A stretch of 51,524 bases of DNA from an uncultured Eubacteriales bacterium (GCA_902781095.1 CACZHW010000020.1:1-51524), one strand, 5' to 3'; shown: positions 17,603 through 25,857, numbered from the stretch's first letter. Program-made: numbers and translations. The notes: generated from the sequence alone by a model not told the origin.

Positions 17603-19615
17603 TTGAAGAGTGCGCACAGCTCCCGACTGGAGCACTGGCAGAAGATCGCGATTGCGATGACGCTGTACGACGGTATCGTCGTCAATCTTTCCTATTTTCT
17701 GGCGCTGCTGATCAGGCATGAGATGAACTTCTGGCTGATCGACGCCGAGTACATCGAGACGTGGATTTCCTTTACGCCGCTTTACACGGTGTTCTGCATC
17801 GGCCTTTTCTGGGCAATGCGGCTCTACCAGAGCATGTGGCGCTTCGCCAGCTATTACGAGCTGGCGATGACGACCATCGCCTGCGGCATCACCTCCGCCT
17901 TCCACATCACGATGATCGCGCTGTTTTACGAGCGCATGCCCATCTCCTACTACGTCATGGGCACGTTCTTCCAGTACATCCTGATGCTGGCCATCCGCTT
18001 TGCGTACCGGTTCTGGCTGATGCGCCGAACGCCGGCGGAGCGGGCGAGCGACCGCCAGGCGCCGCGCATCATGCTCGTGGGCGCGGGCAATGCGGGCCAG
18101 ATGATCCTGCGGGACCTGCACAAGGCCAAGGAGATCAACGGGCGCGTGCTGTGCATCGTGGACGACAACCCGAACAAGTGGAACCGCTACATCGACGGCG
18201 TGCCCATCGTGGGCGGGCGCAGCGTCATCCCGGACATGGTGAAGAAGTACGGCATCAGCAAGATCTACGTTGCCGTGCCCAGCGCCACGGAGGCGGAGCG
18301 GCGGAAGATCCTGAAGATCTGCCAGGAGACGGGCTGCGAGCTGAAGAACCTGCCGGGCATCTACCAGATCGTGAACGGGGATATCACCGTCTCGGCCATG
18401 AAGGACGTGGCGATCGAAGATCTGCTGGGGCGGGATCCCATCACCAGCGACCTCAGCCGCGTCTTCGAGTTCCTCAACGACAAGGTCATCCTGGTCACGG
18501 GCGGCGGCGGAAGCATCGGCTCCGAGCTGTGCCGGCAGATCGCGGGGCACCGGCCGAAGCGGCTCATCATCTTCGACATCTACGAGAACAACGCCTACGA
18601 CATCCAGCAGGAGCTGCGCCGCGCGCATCCTTCGCTCGATCTGGTGGTGCTGATCGGTTCCGTGCGCGACAGCGGCCGGCTGGAGGAGCTCTTTTCCACC
18701 TGGCGGCCGGACATCGTCTTCCACGCGGCGGCACACAAGCACGTGCCGCTCATGGAGGAGAGCCCCTGCGAGGCCGTGAAGAACAACGCGGTGGGCACCT
18801 ACAAGACGGCCTACGCCGCCATGCGCTACGGCTGTTCGCGCTTCATCCTCATCAGTACGGACAAGGCGGTGAACCCGACCAACGTGATGGGCGCCACCAA
18901 GCGCGTGGGCGAGATGATCATCCAGACCTTCGACACCATGATCCGCGAGGGCCGGGAGAGAGAGCTTCCCGCGCTGCACGCCCACCTGACGGACAAGCCG
19001 GTGCCCGTCCTGCCGGAGGGCTTCCACAGCCGGACGCGCTTTGTCGCCGTGCGTTTCGGCAACGTGCTGGGCTCCAACGGCTCCGTCATCCCGCTTTTCC
19101 GCAAGCAGATCGAGGCCGGCGGCCCGGTCACCGTCACCCATCCGGACATCATCCGCTACTTTATGACGATCCCGGAAGCGGTCAGCCTGGTGCTGCAGGC
19201 CAGCGTCATGGCGCAGGGCTCCGAGATCTTCGTGCTGGACATGGGCCAGCCGGTGCGCATCGACACCCTGGCGCGCAACCTCATCCGGCTCTCCGGCTTC
19301 GTGCCGGACAGGGACATCAAGGTCGTCTATACCGGCCTGCGCCCGGGTGAAAAGCTGTACGAAGAAAAGCTGATGGCGGAGGAGGGGCTGACCAAGACGG
19401 AGAACAACCTCATCCACATCGGCAAGCCGATCGCCTTTGACCACGAGCAGTTCCTGCGGCTGCTGCAGAAGCTGCTGGAGGCAGCGTACAACGACGACGA
19501 GGCGGCCGTCCGCCGCCTCATCCCGGAGATCGTGCCGACCTACCGGCCGGCTGACGAGCTCAACGCCCGCGCGGAAGCGATGGCGCACGCCGAGCAGGCG
19601 CAAAAAAGCAGTTGA
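17603..19615 (+). CDS. CapD/EpsC/FlaA1-like membrane nucleotide-sugar 4,6-dehydratase
   Basis: Membrane-anchored dehydratase, probably making a UDP-4-keto-6-deoxy-HexNAc for capsule, exopolysaccharide or protein glycans. The 670-residue protein has four N-terminal membrane helices (about 10-135), a first Rossmann domain (IMLVGAGNAGQMILRDL near 155), and a second extended SDR domain starting with ILVTGGGGSIGSELCRQI near 295. The catalytic segment is ISTDKAVNPTNVMGATKRVGE; as in this subgroup, the classical Tyr of YxxxK is Met. I kept the TTG start because GGGGTGG precedes it and the protein starts just before the first helix. No other polysaccharide gene lies nearby, so it may serve a glycan encoded elsewhere. 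Confidence 0.92.
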   Translation: MKSAHSSRLEHWQKIAIAMTLYDGIVVNLSYFLALLIRHEMNFWLIDAEYIETWISFTPLYTVFCIGLFWAMRLYQSMWRFASYYELAMTTIACGITSAFHITMIALFYERMPISYYVMGTFFQYILMLAIRFAYRFWLMRRTPAERASDRQAPRIMLVGAGNAGQMILRDLHKAKEINGRVLCIVDDNPNKWNRYIDGVPIVGGRSVIPDMVKKYGISKIYVAVPSATEAERRKILKICQETGCELKNLPGIYQIVNGDITVSAMKDVAIEDLLGRDPITSDLSRVFEFLNDKVILVTGGGGSIGSELCRQIAGHRPKRLIIFDIYENNAYDIQQELRRAHPSLDLVVLIGSVRDSGRLEELFSTWRPDIVFHAAAHKHVPLMEESPCEAVKNNAVGTYKTAYAAMRYGCSRFILISTDKAVNPTNVMGATKRVGEMIIQTFDTMIREGRERELPALHAHLTDKPVPVLPEGFHSRTRFVAVRFGNVLGSNGSVIPLFRKQIEAGGPVTVTHPDIIRYFMTIPEAVSLVLQASVMAQGSEIFVLDMGQPVRIDTLARNLIRLSGFVPDRDIKVVYTGLRPGEKLYEEKLMAEEGLTKTENNLIHIGKPIAFDHEQFLRLLQKLLEAAYNDDEAAVRRLIPEIVPTYRPADELNARAEAMAHAEQAQKSS

Positions 19616-19621
19616 ACAACA

Positions 19622-19670
19622 AACCAGCAGGAAGCTTTGAAAGCAGCCTGCCGGTTCTTTACTCTTTCTT
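19622..19670 (+). terminator. Terminator after the CapD/EpsC-like gene
   Basis: Stem AACCAGCAGG / CCTGCCGGTT (one A-C mismatch) with an inner GCTT/AAGC stem, followed by a pyrimidine tail with several T runs. Confidence 0.7.
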
Positions 19671-19708
19671 ATATTTCGGCCCTTGTCCTTCGAAAAAATG
19701 GCTTTGAC

Positions 19709-19738
19709 TTGACAACCACGAGTCGTTCATCGTACAAT
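19709..19738 (+). promoter_or_regulatory. Sigma-A promoter of an orphan small RNA
   Basis: TTGACA (19709-19714), 18-base spacer, TACAAT (19733-19738). No coding frame follows on this strand before a hairpin terminator about 50 bases downstream of the start. Confidence 0.75.
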
Positions 19739-19744
19739 GCAGAC

Positions 19745-19835
19745 AGGTAGAGGGGCCGTTCGCGAAGACCTCCTCTATAAGTGATCTGGAAACGAGCCGT
19801 CAGCAGGTGCCAACTGCCGACGGCTCACATTTTAT
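19745..19835 (+). ncRNA. Candidate small RNA of about 90 nt, function unknown
   Basis: The transcript defined by the upstream promoter folds into two parts. A first hairpin uses TAGAGG and CCTCTA and displays GACCTCCTC, which is complementary to a Shine-Dalgarno sequence. A single-stranded AAGTGATCTGGAAAC follows. The last part is a strong stem (GAGCCGTC with GACGGCTC, inner GCAG with CTGC) ending in ACATTTT, a likely terminator. The genes on either side are on other transcripts. It does not fold as a tRNA and I see no SRP, RNase P, tmRNA or known riboswitch signature. It could be a trans-acting RNA that blocks ribosome sites, or an unrecognised riboswitch remnant. Confidence 0.55.
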
Positions 19836-19878
19836 GATTTACGGTTCGACACGAAACCCATTGTCCGAAGCAGCAACG

Positions 19879-20289
19879 TTAGAATTCCATCTTCCCGTAC
19901 TTGCGCAGCAACTCCTCCGTGACGCCGACCATCTCGTAGACCATGGCGTCGCAGTGGGGTTTCTTGGGCAGGCCAAGGGCGGCGTTTTCGGCGAGCAGGT
20001 CGCGGCATTCCAGGTGGCCGTTGTGCCGCGCCTTCATGCCGCGGTAAATCTCCTGCAGCATGGGAACGTCGTCCAGCCCGGCAAGCCCCAGCGCCATCAG
20101 CGCGCCGGTCAGCGCGCCGCAGACGGAGGCCATCTTCATGCCGCCGCCGAAGTTTGCCGCCATGCGGTACAGGGTTTCTTCGTCGATGCTGAGCACGTCG
20201 GCAAAGGGGACGACGACGGACTGCGCGCAGTTGTAATGCCGCTCCGTAATGGCGCGAAGGGCCTTGGCCCGATCCAGATAAACACTCAT
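19879..20289 (-). CDS. C_GCAxxG_C_C family putative redox protein
   Basis: A 136-residue cytoplasmic protein of the small family defined by spaced cysteines. Visible are Cys in HYNCAQSV, the FGGGMKMASVCGALTGA core, then HLECRDLL and KPHCDAMV. The pattern suggests a redox-active or metal-binding role, but no reaction is established. The ATG at 20289 follows GGGAGAG; the longer upstream frame has no ribosome site. It has its own promoter and is divergent from the DUF1295 gene. Confidence 0.85.
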   Translation of the reverse strand: MSVYLDRAKALRAITERHYNCAQSVVVPFADVLSIDEETLYRMAANFGGGMKMASVCGALTGALMALGLAGLDDVPMLQEIYRGMKARHNGHLECRDLLAENAALGLPKKPHCDAMVYEMVGVTEELLRKYGKMEF

Positions 20290-20306
20290 CCCGGCAACTC
20301 TCCCAT

Positions 20307-20329
20307 CGGCGCTGCAGCGCCGTTTTTTT
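20307..20329 (+). other. Palindromic hairpin with T7 tail in the leader of the redox gene
   Basis: CGGCGC-TGCA-GCGCCG followed by seven T on the plus strand. It has the shape of a plus-strand terminator although no plus-strand gene precedes it. On the minus strand it sits in the short 5' leader of the C_GCAxxG gene, before its ribosome site. Confidence 0.6.
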
Positions 20330-20335
20330 GTTTCC

Positions 20336-20364
20336 ATTATAGCGGGAGCGGCCGTCTTTCGCAA
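20336..20364 (-). promoter_or_regulatory. Sigma-A promoter of the C_GCAxxG gene
   Basis: On the minus strand TTGCGA (20359-20364), 17-base spacer, perfect TATAAT (20336-20341). Confidence 0.78.
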
Positions 20365-20375
20365 TGCGTATGCCT

Positions 20376-20403
20376 TTGCAAAACCGGGCAGATGTTGTAA
20401 AAT
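20376..20403 (+). promoter_or_regulatory. Sigma-A promoter of the DUF1295 operon
   Basis: TTGCAA (20376-20381), 16-base spacer, TAAAAT (20398-20403), only 11 bases from the divergent promoter. Confidence 0.6.
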
Positions 20404-20431
20404 GGGGAAGCATTGATAAGGGGGAAGGAAT

Positions 20432-21214
20432 ATGCATCTGTTCTGTATTCTCTTTGGGGTGGCGCTGGCCTTTTCGGCGCTGGGCTTTCTCAAGTTCGTT
20501 TACTTCATCTCCATCGGCTACGGCTTTTCCGTCGCGGCGATGGGGCTGGTGATGCTCGCCGCGGGCAAGGGGCACGCGGCAGCGCCCTGCATCCTGCTGG
20601 TGCTGTACGGGCTGAGGCTGGGCGGCTATCTTGCGGTGCGGGAGCTGAAGAGCGAGAACTACCGCAGGCTGCTCGCCCGGGAAATCCGGGACGGAAAGGA
20701 CATGAAACTCCCGGTCAAGCTGCTCGTGTGGGCGGCCTGCGCGCTGCTGTACACGCTGATGGTGAGCCCGGTCGCCTTCCGCGTCCTCACGCTGCCGGAG
20801 GGCGACGGCTTCCGGACGGCGGGCGTGCTGGTGATGTGCTGCGGGCTTCTCCTGGAAGCGGTTGCAGACGCGCAGAAGACGGCGGCCAAGCGGGAAAACC
20901 CGCGGCGCTTTGTGGATACCGGGCTGTACGCCCTCGTCCGCTGCCCGAATTACCTGGGGGAGATTCTCTTCTGGACCGGCGTGCTGATTTCCGGCATCCC
21001 TGCGCTGACGGGCGCCGGGCGGGTGCTGGCGGCGCTGGCCGGGTGGGTTTCCATCGTATACATCATGTTCGGCGGCGCCAGAAGGCTGGAACTCCGGCAC
21101 GAGCGCAATTACGGCGAAGACCCCGAATACCGCGCCTGGGCGGAGAAGACGCCCATTCTGCTGCCCTTCGTGCCGCTTTACAGCGTCAAACAATACAAAT
21201 GGCTCGTCGGCTGA
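20432..21214 (+). CDS. DUF1295 membrane protein (steroid 5-alpha-reductase/ICMT-like fold)
   Basis: Polytopic membrane protein of 260 residues with about six to seven helices. The C-terminal part carries the signature of the DUF1295 and isoprenylcysteine-methyltransferase superfamily: RFVDTGLYALVRCPNYLGEILFW followed by a final ERNYGEDPEYRAWAEKT segment. Bacterial members are mostly uncharacterised and are thought to modify lipids using a reduced cofactor or SAM. The ATG follows GGGGGAAGGA. Nitroreductase and MBL-fold genes follow closely on the same strand with no terminator between, so the three probably form an operon. Confidence 0.85.
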   Translation: MHLFCILFGVALAFSALGFLKFVYFISIGYGFSVAAMGLVMLAAGKGHAAAPCILLVLYGLRLGGYLAVRELKSENYRRLLAREIRDGKDMKLPVKLLVWAACALLYTLMVSPVAFRVLTLPEGDGFRTAGVLVMCCGLLLEAVADAQKTAAKRENPRRFVDTGLYALVRCPNYLGEILFWTGVLISGIPALTGAGRVLAALAGWVSIVYIMFGGARRLELRHERNYGEDPEYRAWAEKTPILLPFVPLYSVKQYKWLVG

Positions 21215-21261
21215 GCCAGGACTGCCCCGGAACAAGACCGCATGCGAAAGGAGCGCATTCT

Positions 21262-21783
21262 ATGAACGAGACGATGAAGACCATCCTGGAGCGCAGGAGC
21301 ATCCGCAAGTTTACCAGCCAGCCGGTCCCGGACGAGGTGCTCCGCGATCTGGCCGAGGCGGCGATGCACGCGCCCAGCGGAAAGAACCTGAAGACGTGGA
21401 AGTTCACCGTGGTGAGCAACCGCGAAGCGATTCAAAAGCTCGCGGAAGCCATCCGCGTGGCTTCGGGACGGGAGCACTACGACATGTATGCGCCCGTCGC
21501 CCTGCTGATCCCCTCCAACGACCGGGAGAGCGTCTACGGCCCGGAGGACGACGCCTGCGCACTGCAGAACGTCTTTCTGGCGGCCAAATCCTACGGCGTG
21601 GGCTCCGTATGGATCAACCAGCTGCGCCACGTCTGCGACGAGCCGGGCGTGCGCGCAGTGATGCGCGGGCTGCACATCCCGGATAACCACGTGGTCTACG
21701 GTCTGGCGGCGCTGGGCTACCCGGATCCCGCGGCGCCGGTCACGCCCTACCGCGCGGCGGGCGAAGTGGAGTTCATCCGGTGA
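21262..21783 (+). CDS. Nitroreductase-family flavoprotein
   Basis: FMN-dependent NAD(P)H oxidoreductase fold, 173 residues. The N-terminal MKTILERRSIRKF and AMHAPSGKNLKTWKF hold the family FMN phosphate-binding Arg-Arg-Ser and the conserved Ser-Gly-x-Asn. The C-terminal VVYGLAALGYP is also typical. It is on the short side for the family, so it is probably a small homodimer; the natural substrate is unknown. The ATG follows AAAGGAG. Its TGA overlaps the GTG start of the next gene by 4 bases. Confidence 0.9.
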   Translation: MNETMKTILERRSIRKFTSQPVPDEVLRDLAEAAMHAPSGKNLKTWKFTVVSNREAIQKLAEAIRVASGREHYDMYAPVALLIPSNDRESVYGPEDDACALQNVFLAAKSYGVGSVWINQLRHVCDEPGVRAVMRGLHIPDNHVVYGLAALGYPDPAAPVTPYRAAGEVEFIR

Positions 21784-22637
21784 GGACCCGAAAACTCGCC
21801 TGCGCACTCATGCTGCTGGCAACAGCGGCGGTCTTTGCGCTGAGTGCCGCAGCCTCGGAGCTGCGCGTGCATTTTATGGATATCGACCGCAACGACGGCA
21901 TCCTGATCGAGTGCGACGGCGAGGCGGCGTTCATCGATTCCGGCACGCACGATTACGGCGTGAAGGCCGTTGGGTACATGAAGTCCGCCGGCGTTGAGAA
22001 GCTTACATACTACATCGGCACGCACGCGCACCGGGATCACGTGGGCGGCGGCGCGCCCATCCTCCTTGCGATGGAGCCGGAGGCCGTGCTGGTGCCGCAC
22101 GCGGGCGTGCGCCGGCAGATCAAAAAGCGGGCGATCGGCGAGAAAGAGAAAGCCGCCGCAAACGCGGCGGTCTACACCATCGTCTCCCCGGGGGATGAAG
22201 TCGCGCTCGGCGGCGCGCGGCTGCTCGTCCTCGGCCCGCTCGTGATCACGGAGGGAAACAACAGCAGCGATCTGGAAAATGAAAACTCCCTGGTGCTGCG
22301 GCTGACGCTGGGAAACGTCCGCTTCCTGCTGACGGCGGATTCCATGGCGACGAGCCTCCGGGCGATCGAGGAGGCGTCCCCGGGCGCGCTGCGCTGCGAC
22401 GTGCTCAAAAACCCGCACCACAACAGCCGGATGGAGGACGACCTGTTCTCGGCGTGTTCGCCGCGGTACGTGATCTTCTCCACCTCGGACAAGTACCAGC
22501 CGCCGGAGGCGGCGCTTGAGGCGGCCCGGGCCATGGGCGCCACGCCGCTGATCACCTCCGGAAGCCAGAACGGCACGGTGGTCTTTACGACGGACGGTGA
22601 AACGCTGACGCTTTCGACCGCGAACCTCAAACCATAA
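21780..22637 (+). CDS. Secreted metallo-beta-lactamase-fold hydrolase (ComEC C-domain-like)
   Basis: Exported protein of 285 residues with GTG start, coupled to the nitroreductase by a 4-base overlap. A signal peptide (about 1-26, ending SAAASEL) leads into an MBL fold. LRVHFMDIDRNDGILIECDG resembles the opening of ComEC-type nuclease domains. The metal-binding motif THAHRDHVGG is intact, followed by LTADSM and KNPHHNS, which supply later ligands. Stand-alone secreted relatives are thought to be nucleases or phosphodiesterases. The substrate is not established; DNA scavenging is a guess. Confidence 0.87.
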   Translation: MRTRKLACALMLLATAAVFALSAAASELRVHFMDIDRNDGILIECDGEAAFIDSGTHDYGVKAVGYMKSAGVEKLTYYIGTHAHRDHVGGGAPILLAMEPEAVLVPHAGVRRQIKKRAIGEKEKAAANAAVYTIVSPGDEVALGGARLLVLGPLVITEGNNSSDLENENSLVLRLTLGNVRFLLTADSMATSLRAIEEASPGALRCDVLKNPHHNSRMEDDLFSACSPRYVIFSTSDKYQPPEAALEAARAMGATPLITSGSQNGTVVFTTDGETLTLSTANLKP

Positions 22638-22640
22638 AGG

Positions 22641-22679
22641 GAACCCCCTTTTGCGGGCTCAGGCCTGCAAAGGGGGTTC
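22641..22679. terminator. Shared hairpin between convergent genes
   Basis: Long imperfect stem GAACCCCCTTTTGC / GCAAAGGGGGTTC (one bulged T) with an inner GGGC/GCC stem. It follows the MBL gene on the plus strand and overlaps the last codons of the alpha-galactosidase on the minus strand. T-tails on both sides are weak. Confidence 0.7.
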
Positions 22680-24839
22680 TGCTGTCAGGAAGAACTGGAG
22701 GCTCCCGAAGTCGCCGCTGACGGGGGAAAGCGGCAGGCCGCGGGAAAGCAGCTCGTCTCCGCCGAAGACGCGGCCGTCCTCGAGGCGGTAATTCAGCGCG
22801 GGATCGAGGCCGCGCAGGCGGAGCAGCCCGGGCTTGCGGTTGGGCCGCGCCAGCGCGAAAACGCAGGTGAAGACGGCACGGCGCCTGTCCGGGCTGACGC
22901 TCATGAAGGCGCAGTCGGTTCCCTCGAAGGGGGAGAGGAGGCGCAGGAAATCGCCGTAGAGCAGCACGTCCTGCCAGGCGCGCACGCGCTCGTTCAGGCT
23001 GCGCATCAACCGCAGTTCCTCCGGCGCCAGGCGCGCAGGATCCAGCTCGTAGCCGTAGGTGCCCGACATCGCGACGGCGGCGCGGGTCTCAAACGGAGTG
23101 ATTCGCCCGGTCTGGTGGTTGGGCACGGCGGAGACGTGCGCGCCCATGCAGCAGGGCGGGAAGAGCAGACTGGTGCTGTACTGGATGCGGCAGCGCTCCC
23201 AGGCGTCGGTGTTGTCGCTCGTCCAGGCCTGGGGCATGTAGCACATCATGCCCAGGTCGTAGCGCCCGCCGCCGCCCGCGCAGCTCTCAAAGAGCACGTC
23301 GGGGAAGCGGGCGGTGACCCGGGAGAGGATGTCGTAGAGCCCCAGCATGTAGCGGTGGAAGAACTCGCCCATTCGCTCCGGCGGCAGCGCGGCGCTCCCC
23401 GCCTGGGTGATGTCGCGGTTCATGTCCCACTTGACGTAATCCACGCGGCCGCGCGTAAGCGCCGCGCAGATGCTCTCCACGACGGCGTCGCGCACCTCAC
23501 CGCGCGTCAGGTCGAGCACGAGCTGGAAGCGGCTCTCCGTGCGCGGGTACGCCCCGGCGTGCACGCACCAGTCCGGATGGGCGCGGCAGAGGTCGCTGTC
23601 GGGGGAGATCATCTCAGGCTCCACCCAGAGGCCGAACTTCATGCCCAGCGCGTGGATGCGGTCGCTGAGGCCGGAAAGGCCGTGCGGGAGTTTGATCAGG
23701 TCGTCCGTCCAGTCGCCCAGGGAAGAGTGGTCGTCATTGCGGCGGCCGAACCAGCCGTCGTCCAGCACGAAGAGGTCCACGCCGGTTTCCTTTGCGGCGG
23801 CGGCGATGGAGAGCAGCTTCTCCTCGTCAAAGCCGAAGTAGGTTCCCTCCCAGTTGTTGATGAGGATGGGGCGCGGCGCGTTTGCCCACGGGCCGCGCGT
23901 GATCCGGCTGCGGATGAACCGGTGGAAGCGCCGGCTCATGCCGGCCAGGCCGTCCGGCGCGTAGCAGAGGTAGGCTTCCGGCGTGCAGAAGGACTCGCCG
24001 GGCGAAAGCCGCCAGGAGAAGCCCTCCGGGTGGATGCCCAGCATCGCGCGGGTGTTCCCGTCCTGGTCCACGTCGGCCGAGGCGAGGTAATTGCCGCTGT
24101 AGCACAGCGCCATGCCGTAAACCTCGCCCTGCGTCTCGGAGGCGTCCGGCGAGAGGAAGGCCATAAACGGGCTCCCCTGGTGGGAGGAGGAACCGCGCAG
24201 GGACGCGGTGCCCTGCTGTCCCGGCGCGAGCGGCCGCAGCGTGATGTCCCGTTCCCGGGCCCAGGAACCGGAGAGGGTCAGGAAGCGGAAGCCGCTGCCC
24301 TCGAAATCCACACAGCAGGAGAGCGCGCGGGTGATCGTTTCGACGGCGGTCCCGTCGTTTTGGATGCGGGCGCTGCGCGCGAGGATGCCGCAGTCGGCGT
24401 AGAGGGTGTAATTGAGGAGGACCCGCAAGCCGGACAGGGCGTCCTTCAGCGTAAGCTCCAGCGTCTCGGCGCCTTCGCCCCCGGCGCACGGGAGCCCCGG
24501 CAGTTCCGGCCTGCCGGCGTACGTCCGGCAGCCTTCCATCTGCAGATCCAGCGCGGCCGTGCCGTCCGCGTGCCTCACGCCCAGCATGCCCTCACGGTAA
24601 TCGGCCGTGCCGTAGACGGGGCACTCCTGGGGCAGCCGGTCCAGCGGCAGTTCGTTCAGGGAGAAGGTTTCGTCGGTATAAGGCGAAAGCCGGGAGAGCA
24701 GGTCGTCGTGCACGCGCCGCACGGGCGCGCCCCAGTGGGCGTGCAGGGGCCAGCGGCCGGCCGCGAGGCGGATGACGTAGCTGAAATCCCCGCAGGCGAG
24801 ACTAAAGCAGCGGGTCTTTTCATCAAAAGAGATGGGCAT
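22659..24839 (-). CDS. GH36 alpha-galactosidase
   Basis: Intracellular glycosidase that removes terminal alpha-1,6-galactose from raffinose-type sugars. There is no signal peptide. The 726-residue length fits group I GH36 enzymes. The nucleophile is Asp472 in VDYVKWDMNRDIT; the acid/base is the Asp of WTSDNTDAW at about 541. FVLDDGWFGRRNDDHSSLGDW and FESCAGGGGRYDLGM line the substrate pocket. I chose the ATG at 24839 because GGAGG lies 7 bases upstream; a TTG at 24866 is the longer alternative. The promoter at 24895-24922 has a terminator-like hairpin lying across its start point. No transporter or regulator for galactosides is adjacent. Confidence 0.95.
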   Translation of the reverse strand: MPISFDEKTRCFSLACGDFSYVIRLAAGRWPLHAHWGAPVRRVHDDLLSRLSPYTDETFSLNELPLDRLPQECPVYGTADYREGMLGVRHADGTAALDLQMEGCRTYAGRPELPGLPCAGGEGAETLELTLKDALSGLRVLLNYTLYADCGILARSARIQNDGTAVETITRALSCCVDFEGSGFRFLTLSGSWARERDITLRPLAPGQQGTASLRGSSSHQGSPFMAFLSPDASETQGEVYGMALCYSGNYLASADVDQDGNTRAMLGIHPEGFSWRLSPGESFCTPEAYLCYAPDGLAGMSRRFHRFIRSRITRGPWANAPRPILINNWEGTYFGFDEEKLLSIAAAAKETGVDLFVLDDGWFGRRNDDHSSLGDWTDDLIKLPHGLSGLSDRIHALGMKFGLWVEPEMISPDSDLCRAHPDWCVHAGAYPRTESRFQLVLDLTRGEVRDAVVESICAALTRGRVDYVKWDMNRDITQAGSAALPPERMGEFFHRYMLGLYDILSRVTARFPDVLFESCAGGGGRYDLGMMCYMPQAWTSDNTDAWERCRIQYSTSLLFPPCCMGAHVSAVPNHQTGRITPFETRAAVAMSGTYGYELDPARLAPEELRLMRSLNERVRAWQDVLLYGDFLRLLSPFEGTDCAFMSVSPDRRRAVFTCVFALARPNRKPGLLRLRGLDPALNYRLEDGRVFGGDELLSRGLPLSPVSGDFGSLQFFLTAEPPLQA

Positions 24840-24864
24840 ATCCATTCCTCCGTAGGCGGAAATC

Positions 24865-24893
24865 AAAAGGGGCCGTCCCGTAAAGGACAGCCC
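24865..24893 (-). terminator. Terminator of the upstream operon, spanning the galactosidase start point
   Basis: On the minus strand GGGCTGTCC (24893-24885) pairs with GGACGGCCC (24878-24870), one G-U pair, and is followed by CTTTTGATT. It ends transcripts from the 25858/24945 operon. Its 5' arm begins right after the galactosidase -10 box, so a transcript starting near 24888 lacks about half of that arm. Confidence 0.75.
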
Positions 24894-24894
24894 T

Positions 24895-24922
24895 ATTATA
24901 TTGAAGCGTCAGGGGATGTCAA
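24895..24922 (-). promoter_or_regulatory. Sigma-A promoter of the alpha-galactosidase
   Basis: On the minus strand perfect TTGACA (24917-24922), 16-base spacer, perfect TATAAT (24895-24900). Confidence 0.85.
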
Positions 24923-24944
24923 GAAGGAAAGGGCGCAGGGCTCT

Positions 24945-25832
24945 TTAAAACGCTGCGCGGCCGCTTCCGGCGTCGGTGATCAGCACGAGGGACAGGCGCA
25001 GCAGCAGCGTGAGGATCACCGCGACGGCGGCGAGGTTCAGCGCGAGGCGGAGGATTTCGTCCCCGCAAAAGCGGGCGAGGAAGGTGGCCAGCGCGGTGTA
25101 GAGCGCGCACAGGGCGCAGGACAGGTTGACGTTCTTTACGGCGCGCGTAAGCGTCCCCGTGTCGTTCCGGCAGCGGTAGGCGGAATGTCCGTAGAGCGCC
25201 AGACGGAAGGCGACAAACAGGATCTGGAAGGCGAGCACGAAAGAAGGCCAGGCCTTGCTCTGGTTGCGCAGGATAGTCTCCACGGAAATCCCGGTGAAGA
25301 CGAGCGCCAGGGAGAGCAGCAGGACGCCCACGATCCGGGCGTCCTTTTTTTCGCGCGCGGGTGCGTCGCACGCCGCCGCGAGCCGGCGCATTTCCCGGCC
25401 GATAAAGAGGTTGACGGCGAAGAGCACGAGGTTGTAGAGCGCGAAGACGCCGAACCAGGTGGAGCGGTTCAGGCGCGCCATCAGCAGGAAGAAGAGGTTG
25501 GAAAGCAGCGACACGGCGGCGCAGAGGAGGAAGACCCACGAATCCTGCAGATTGTGGCGCGTAAGGAAACCGGCGACGCGGGAGGGCTCGTCCTTTGTGC
25601 GGGCCATCGCGTCGCGCGCCGCGTTGTACGCCGTAAGGCCCGCGTAGGCACAGACGGCCAGAACCGCCAGCGTGAGCAGCGGCGGGCCGAAGAAAAACTG
25701 AAAATACAGGACGAAGAGCAGGGCGGAGAGCAGGCACAAAACGGCCGCGGCGCGCGCGCCGGGATGGGTGAAGGCGTGAAGACACGCGCCGGCGCGCCTC
25801 CGCAGCGCGCCGGGAAGAGCGGATGGTTTCAA
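24945..25832 (-). CDS. Polytopic membrane protein, unrecognised
   Basis: A membrane protein of about 295 residues that I do not recognise. I count about eight hydrophobic helices, starting at residue 25 (AAAVLCLLSALLFVLYFQFFFG). A cytoplasmic, charged segment near the middle reads REMRRLAAACDAPAREKKDA. I chose the TTG at 25832 because GGAGG lies 10 bases upstream; the longer frame would overlap the LRR gene. It lies 25 bases behind the LRR gene in one operon. There are no obvious catalytic motifs. A transporter or membrane-remodelling role is only a guess. Confidence 0.7.
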   Translation of the reverse strand: MKPSALPGALRRRAGACLHAFTHPGARAAAVLCLLSALLFVLYFQFFFGPPLLTLAVLAVCAYAGLTAYNAARDAMARTKDEPSRVAGFLTRHNLQDSWVFLLCAAVSLLSNLFFLLMARLNRSTWFGVFALYNLVLFAVNLFIGREMRRLAAACDAPAREKKDARIVGVLLLSLALVFTGISVETILRNQSKAWPSFVLAFQILFVAFRLALYGHSAYRCRNDTGTLTRAVKNVNLSCALCALYTALATFLARFCGDEILRLALNLAAVAVILTLLLRLSLVLITDAGSGRAAF

Positions 25833-25857
25833 GGGATGGATTCCTCCGGGATCATGG

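Noticed and set aside
19745..19835. tRNA, preQ1 or other known riboswitch
   Set aside because: AGAGG/CCTCTATAA recalls preQ1-I, but the loop and the A-rich tail do not match; no cloverleaf, T-loop or CCA end.
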